Assembly (NCBI GenBank): GCA_028285415.1
Contig: JANQPF010000009.1
Coordinates: forward strand, 434,001-498,000
Length of the DNA stretch: 64,000 bases
Reading direction: 5' to 3'
From: Pseudomonadales bacterium
Lineage (GTDB): Bacteria; Pseudomonadota; Gammaproteobacteria; Pseudomonadales; Azotimanducaceae
Made by a program: the position numbers and the translations under genes. The stretch's first letter is position 1, and every line of letters starts with the position of its first letter. Below are positions 61,326 through 64,000 of this stretch, in pieces. The notes beneath the pieces were generated by a model, which searched no databases, had not been told where the DNA came from, and worked only from the letters and a program-made list of their open reading frames with translations.

Positions 61326-62888
61326 TTAGTCGTCTTCCAGAGAAACCAGGATGGGTGCTGCGCTGGTAAGCGCACCCTCCTCCCAGAGAACATCGACAAA
61401 ATCGAACGCTTCGATGCTTTGAAAGAACTCCGCTTGTGTCAGGGGTTCATCGTTGACCCCGCGAAATTCCGTGAGCGTAGCGTCGGTATTGATGGTGACT
61501 CCGAATATGGTGAAAGTACCGCTGGCAGCGTCAAGATTTTCAGCCGGTCCCCTGAGCTCCAGTTCTTCAAGCTCAGTCTCGAGCTCAATCTCCGCCACAA
61601 CCGGCATGGTCCCATCGACATAGCCCACCACTTCGATGGGATCACCGATCAGGAGATCGGCCAGAGAATCGATGTCATCAAAGTCCGTCAGGTCACGCGT
61701 ATCCAAAGTGACGTTCAGCACCGTGATGGTCTCGGCAGTAAGATCCACTGCGTCCAACGGGCCGGCGACGAAAACGGTATCGTCCGATTCGAAAAAGACC
61801 TCTTCCGCTACGAGGATCCCATCGGCATTGACGTCACCGACGACAAGCACTCGCTCATCGAGACCGAGCGCGTCCTCATCCCCATTAAAATACTCGGTCG
61901 CGGACGTTGTCGTGATGGGCTGGTTCTGCACATCAAAATCCTGCGGGCTGCTGAACTCATCGATGATGCCTTCCACCTCGACATCGGCGTCACCTGCGAG
62001 GAGCAAACGGGGTAGCAGCCGTATGTTCGAAGCTTGAGCGCTGCCTGCAGCGCTGTCGAAGCTTGCTGGATCCAGAGTCACCGAGACAACGTCGCCGATC
62101 TCAAGCACATTGTCCTCAAAGTCGGTTAAGGAGGCCGCGGTGCTGTCGACGGTCAAACCGTTGAGGGTAAAGCTCGATGCCGTGAGGTTGCTGATCTCGC
62201 CGACCAATTGATAAGCCGAGAGGGCCCCGACAGGGCGAACATACGTCACCGTGAGGATCCCGTCGTCTTCGACAATGCCGCTGAGCTCATAGGCTGTGGC
62301 AGCGGCCATGAGTTCAAATTCTGTATTGTCGTAGACCGTGGCCGCATCAAACTCGAGCACCTGAGCGAGACTCGTTCCCGTGGCAAGGCCGAGCTCGACA
62401 TCCACCACCGTGAGCGTGTCTAGTATGGCAATGACGTTCGGTGTATATGAGACCCTGGTTGCTGTCCCCGCATCGAGATCGCCGATGACAAAAACCTGCT
62501 GGCCTTGCCGGAGCTCGGATTCGGAGGCGCTGACCCCATCAATGGTGACCTCGGCGTTGGCGGTGTCCAGACGCTCATCATTTACGAAGATGCTGCCGAA
62601 ATCTTGAATGGTACCGGCGGAAACACCACTCCCTGATACTCCGACAAAGAGGCCAGTGCCACTAACACCCACTAAGTTCACCGAATCGATGACACCCGTG
62701 CCGGTCACGAGCCCTGCCCCACCAGAAACCAGGCCGAGGTTCTGGTCAATGGTAGGACTTGCGCTACCACCGCCACCGCCTGAACCCCCACCACCACCGG
62801 AGCCACCGGAGCTGGAGCCACCCCCACCACCACAGGCTGCTACAGCAACGAATACTGCCAGCCATAGAACATTCTTAAACTGCTTCAA
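61326..62888 (-). CDS. DUF5666 repeat lipoprotein
   Basis: 520 residues from TTG 62888, which overlaps the stop of the preceding gene (TTGA). Lipobox VAVAAC then a Gly/Ser-rich linker (about 25 residues), so an exported lipoprotein. The mature protein is a string of small beta domains of DUF5666 type (GTIQDFGSIFVND, ISNLTASSFTLNGLTVD, VDLTAETITVLNVTLDT, LDAASGTFTIFGVTIN), each like an OB-fold. Acidic overall. Role unknown; always seen with DUF6502 in such operons as far as I know. Confidence 0.88.
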   Translation of the reverse strand: MKQFKNVLWLAVFVAVAACGGGGGSSSGGSGGGGGSGGGGGSASPTIDQNLGLVSGGAGLVTGTGVIDSVNLVGVSGTGLFVGVSGSGVSAGTIQDFGSIFVNDERLDTANAEVTIDGVSASESELRQGQQVFVIGDLDAGTATRVSYTPNVIAILDTLTVVDVELGLATGTSLAQVLEFDAATVYDNTEFELMAAATAYELSGIVEDDGILTVTYVRPVGALSAYQLVGEISNLTASSFTLNGLTVDSTAASLTDFEDNVLEIGDVVSVTLDPASFDSAAGSAQASNIRLLPRLLLAGDADVEVEGIIDEFSSPQDFDVQNQPITTTSATEYFNGDEDALGLDERVLVVGDVNADGILVAEEVFFESDDTVFVAGPLDAVDLTAETITVLNVTLDTRDLTDFDDIDSLADLLIGDPIEVVGYVDGTMPVVAEIELETELEELELRGPAENLDAASGTFTIFGVTINTDATLTEFRGVNDEPLTQAEFFQSIEAFDFVDVLWEEGALTSAAPILVSLEDD

Positions 62889-63745
62889 CGTTCTTTCTCC
62901 TCGTTTGCATCCCGTGATTGCGGATCCTGGTCGGCATGCTTGTCGACCAGACGGGTAATCTGGTAAAGCCCCAGGCCAATTTCGTAGCGATGGTCATCGC
63001 CGCTGAAGTCATCACCTTTGTCACGTGCTTTGAGCCAATGGGTGAGTTCGTCCAGAACGTGGCGAGCGAGCCTGCGCGAATAGGTTTCAAACTCCGGGAC
63101 ATGTTCCTCGGGCAGGTTTTCAGCCAGCACTTTGGCCTGCAGCCACTTGTTATCGCGGGTCTGGATGTTGTGATCGATCGTTTCGATAAATTCCGCGGTG
63201 TCGGTTCCCAGGATGTCGATCATCGCGGTCGGGTCATCGAGCGGCATGTAGCCGCGGCGATGCATTCGATAACGGCCCTCAACCACAAGGAGCGCCCCGT
63301 TGCGAAGCAGTTCGTCGGCCACCGCCCTGGGTTGCATGTCACCGCTGTGCTTCTTCACTAGCTCCGTAAAGTTGGGGCTTGGGCCATCGAACGGCAGGTC
63401 CACCGGGTCACCTTTACTGTCGTGAAAGTCGGCATCGATGACCCACCCCGACAGCACCGTCGCCGCGCGATTGCGAAATACCTGATCGTGGGTATCCAAC
63501 GGCGCCAGGGCTTGCAGACGACTGACTTCCTTACGCGAGAGCCCCGTGAGCACGGACACGCGCGACACCGTTTGCTTGCGCCCGTCGAGTTGGAATTCCT
63601 CGTGCGCGACATCCACGAACTCCTTGCGCGCCACTTCCTGAAACGTGTGCGCGGTGATGCCATTGCGCAACAGGATGCGGACCAACGGCCGCAGGACCTG
63701 ACGCACCGCGCGCAGTAACCGCTTTTCTACTTCACCTTCTTGCAC
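62885..63745 (-). CDS. DUF6502 family protein
   Basis: 286 residues. N-terminal LLRAVRQVLRPLVRILLRNGITAHTFQEVARKEFVDVAHEEF followed by QTVSRVSVLTGLSRKEVSRLQAL looks like a helix-turn-helix with wing, so perhaps DNA-binding. The rest (HRRGYMPLDDPTAMIDILGTDTAEFIETIDHNI) is the DUF6502 region. Coupled to the DUF5666 lipoprotein by a stop/start overlap. Two matched operators lie upstream, in the gap to the divergent gene; self-regulation is conceivable. Confidence 0.85.
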   Translation of the reverse strand: MQEGEVEKRLLRAVRQVLRPLVRILLRNGITAHTFQEVARKEFVDVAHEEFQLDGRKQTVSRVSVLTGLSRKEVSRLQALAPLDTHDQVFRNRAATVLSGWVIDADFHDSKGDPVDLPFDGPSPNFTELVKKHSGDMQPRAVADELLRNGALLVVEGRYRMHRRGYMPLDDPTAMIDILGTDTAEFIETIDHNIQTRDNKWLQAKVLAENLPEEHVPEFETYSRRLARHVLDELTHWLKARDKGDDFSGDDHRYEIGLGLYQITRLVDKHADQDPQSRDANEEKER

Positions 63746-63818
63746 TGTCCAGATTCAGGCGACTGAACGCCCTCGCGATCGAAATTCGGGTCTATTGTAC
63801 GGTGAATTTGTGATTTCG

Positions 63819-63873
63819 TGGGAATTTTTTCCCATTTTTCTTTCAATTTTCCAATTTTGGGAATATATTCCCA
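63819..63873. promoter_or_regulatory. Two TGGGAA-N4-TTCCCA operators
   Basis: TGGGAA-TTTT-TTCCCA at 63819-63834 and TGGGAA-TATA-TTCCCA at 63858-63873, centres 39 bases apart, in the 150-base divergent gap. The second is a fully symmetrical 16-mer. A/T-rich surroundings fit promoter DNA. Regulator unknown. Confidence 0.8.
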
Positions 63874-63898
63874 TTTCAAACGAACGAGGAGTTCAATC

Positions 63899-64000
63899 AT
63901 GGAGTCGATTCCTGCGCAATCTCAGGTCATTCGTATGAGTTCGTTGACCCCGCCCCCGCGGTTGTCTGCCCGCCCGGTGTTGCAGGCACGAAGTGCCGTG
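63899..64000 (+). CDS. Start of an unidentified gene, cut by window end
   Basis: ATG 63899 has GAGGAG eight bases upstream and an open frame to the window end (34 codons, MESIPAQSQVIRMSS...). Pro/Arg/Ser-rich start without signal peptide. Too short to name. Confidence 0.55.
   Translation, partial: MESIPAQSQVIRMSSLTPPPRLSARPVLQARSAV

Overview
The window reads as a chromosomal stretch of a high-GC, aerobic, Gram-negative bacterium, most likely a gammaproteobacterium of the environmental/marine, hydrocarbon- and lipid-degrading kind. Support for this: four TonB-dependent outer-membrane receptors, signal peptides and lipoboxes of Gram-negative type, DUF2970/DUF6502/DUF5666/DUF899 family proteins, a Rieske ring-type oxygenase, a phytanoyl-CoA-type dioxygenase and many one-gene/one-regulator pairs. 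I see no rRNA, tRNA, CRISPR array, insertion sequence, integrase or phage gene. The placement is inference from gene content; no marker gene is present.

Region 1 (1-18.9 kb) is a metabolic/detoxification patchwork: a truncated DUF3604 protein, two PPOX-type flavin proteins, an AraC regulator, a DsbA-fold isomerase, an atypical SDR, a metallo-beta-lactamase-fold hydrolase, a GNAT/nitroreductase-like/PPOX operon facing a TetR (the nitroreductase-like gene has an in-frame amber codon), a Rieske oxygenase facing a MarR, an NHL-repeat protein, an amidohydrolase, a membrane hybrid histidine kinase, catalase-peroxidase KatG, a MarR/methyltransferase pair, an amidase and an NTF2-like protein. Several regulator/target pairs have clear palindromic operators between them.

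Region 2 (18.9-42.5 kb) is a metal-acquisition island. A TonB receptor faces a BlaI-type repressor plus M56 sensor protease. Next comes a minus-strand operon: TonB receptor, ABC ATPase, a giant ABC permease fused to a degenerate M1 peptidase-like domain, a siderophore-interacting flavin reductase and an O-methyltransferase. It diverges, across a Fur-box-like site, from MFS transporter, ABC and ABC genes resembling ybtX-ybtP-ybtQ / irtAB. Then come an SDR, a Fur-box-preceded TonB receptor with a CxxC motif in its plug that overlaps a CxxC thioredoxin-like protein, a bacterioferritin lacking the heme-ligand methionine, and a TonB receptor with a His-rich N-terminus facing a MerR regulator across a perfect MerR-type dyad. 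No siderophore synthetase is visible, so the island looks built to take up metal chelates made elsewhere. That is inference.

Region 3 (42.5-64 kb) is again mixed: an S41 protease lipoprotein and a small lipoprotein, two small unknown proteins with a D-aminoacylase-type amidohydrolase and a cytosolic HtaA-domain (heme-binding type) protein, a PhyH dioxygenase, a secreted protein of unknown role, an ArsR/SRPBCC/DUF899 cluster, a possible structured leader RNA ending in a strong terminator just before a two-gene unit of unknown function, an alpha/beta hydrolase with LysR, DUF2970, two TetR units, a MarR/DUF3237 pair with tandem operators, a GNAT, a TetR-controlled sterol-desaturase-family hydroxylase with a textbook sigma70 promoter, and a DUF6502-DUF5666 operon diverging, across two matched operators, from a gene cut by the window end.
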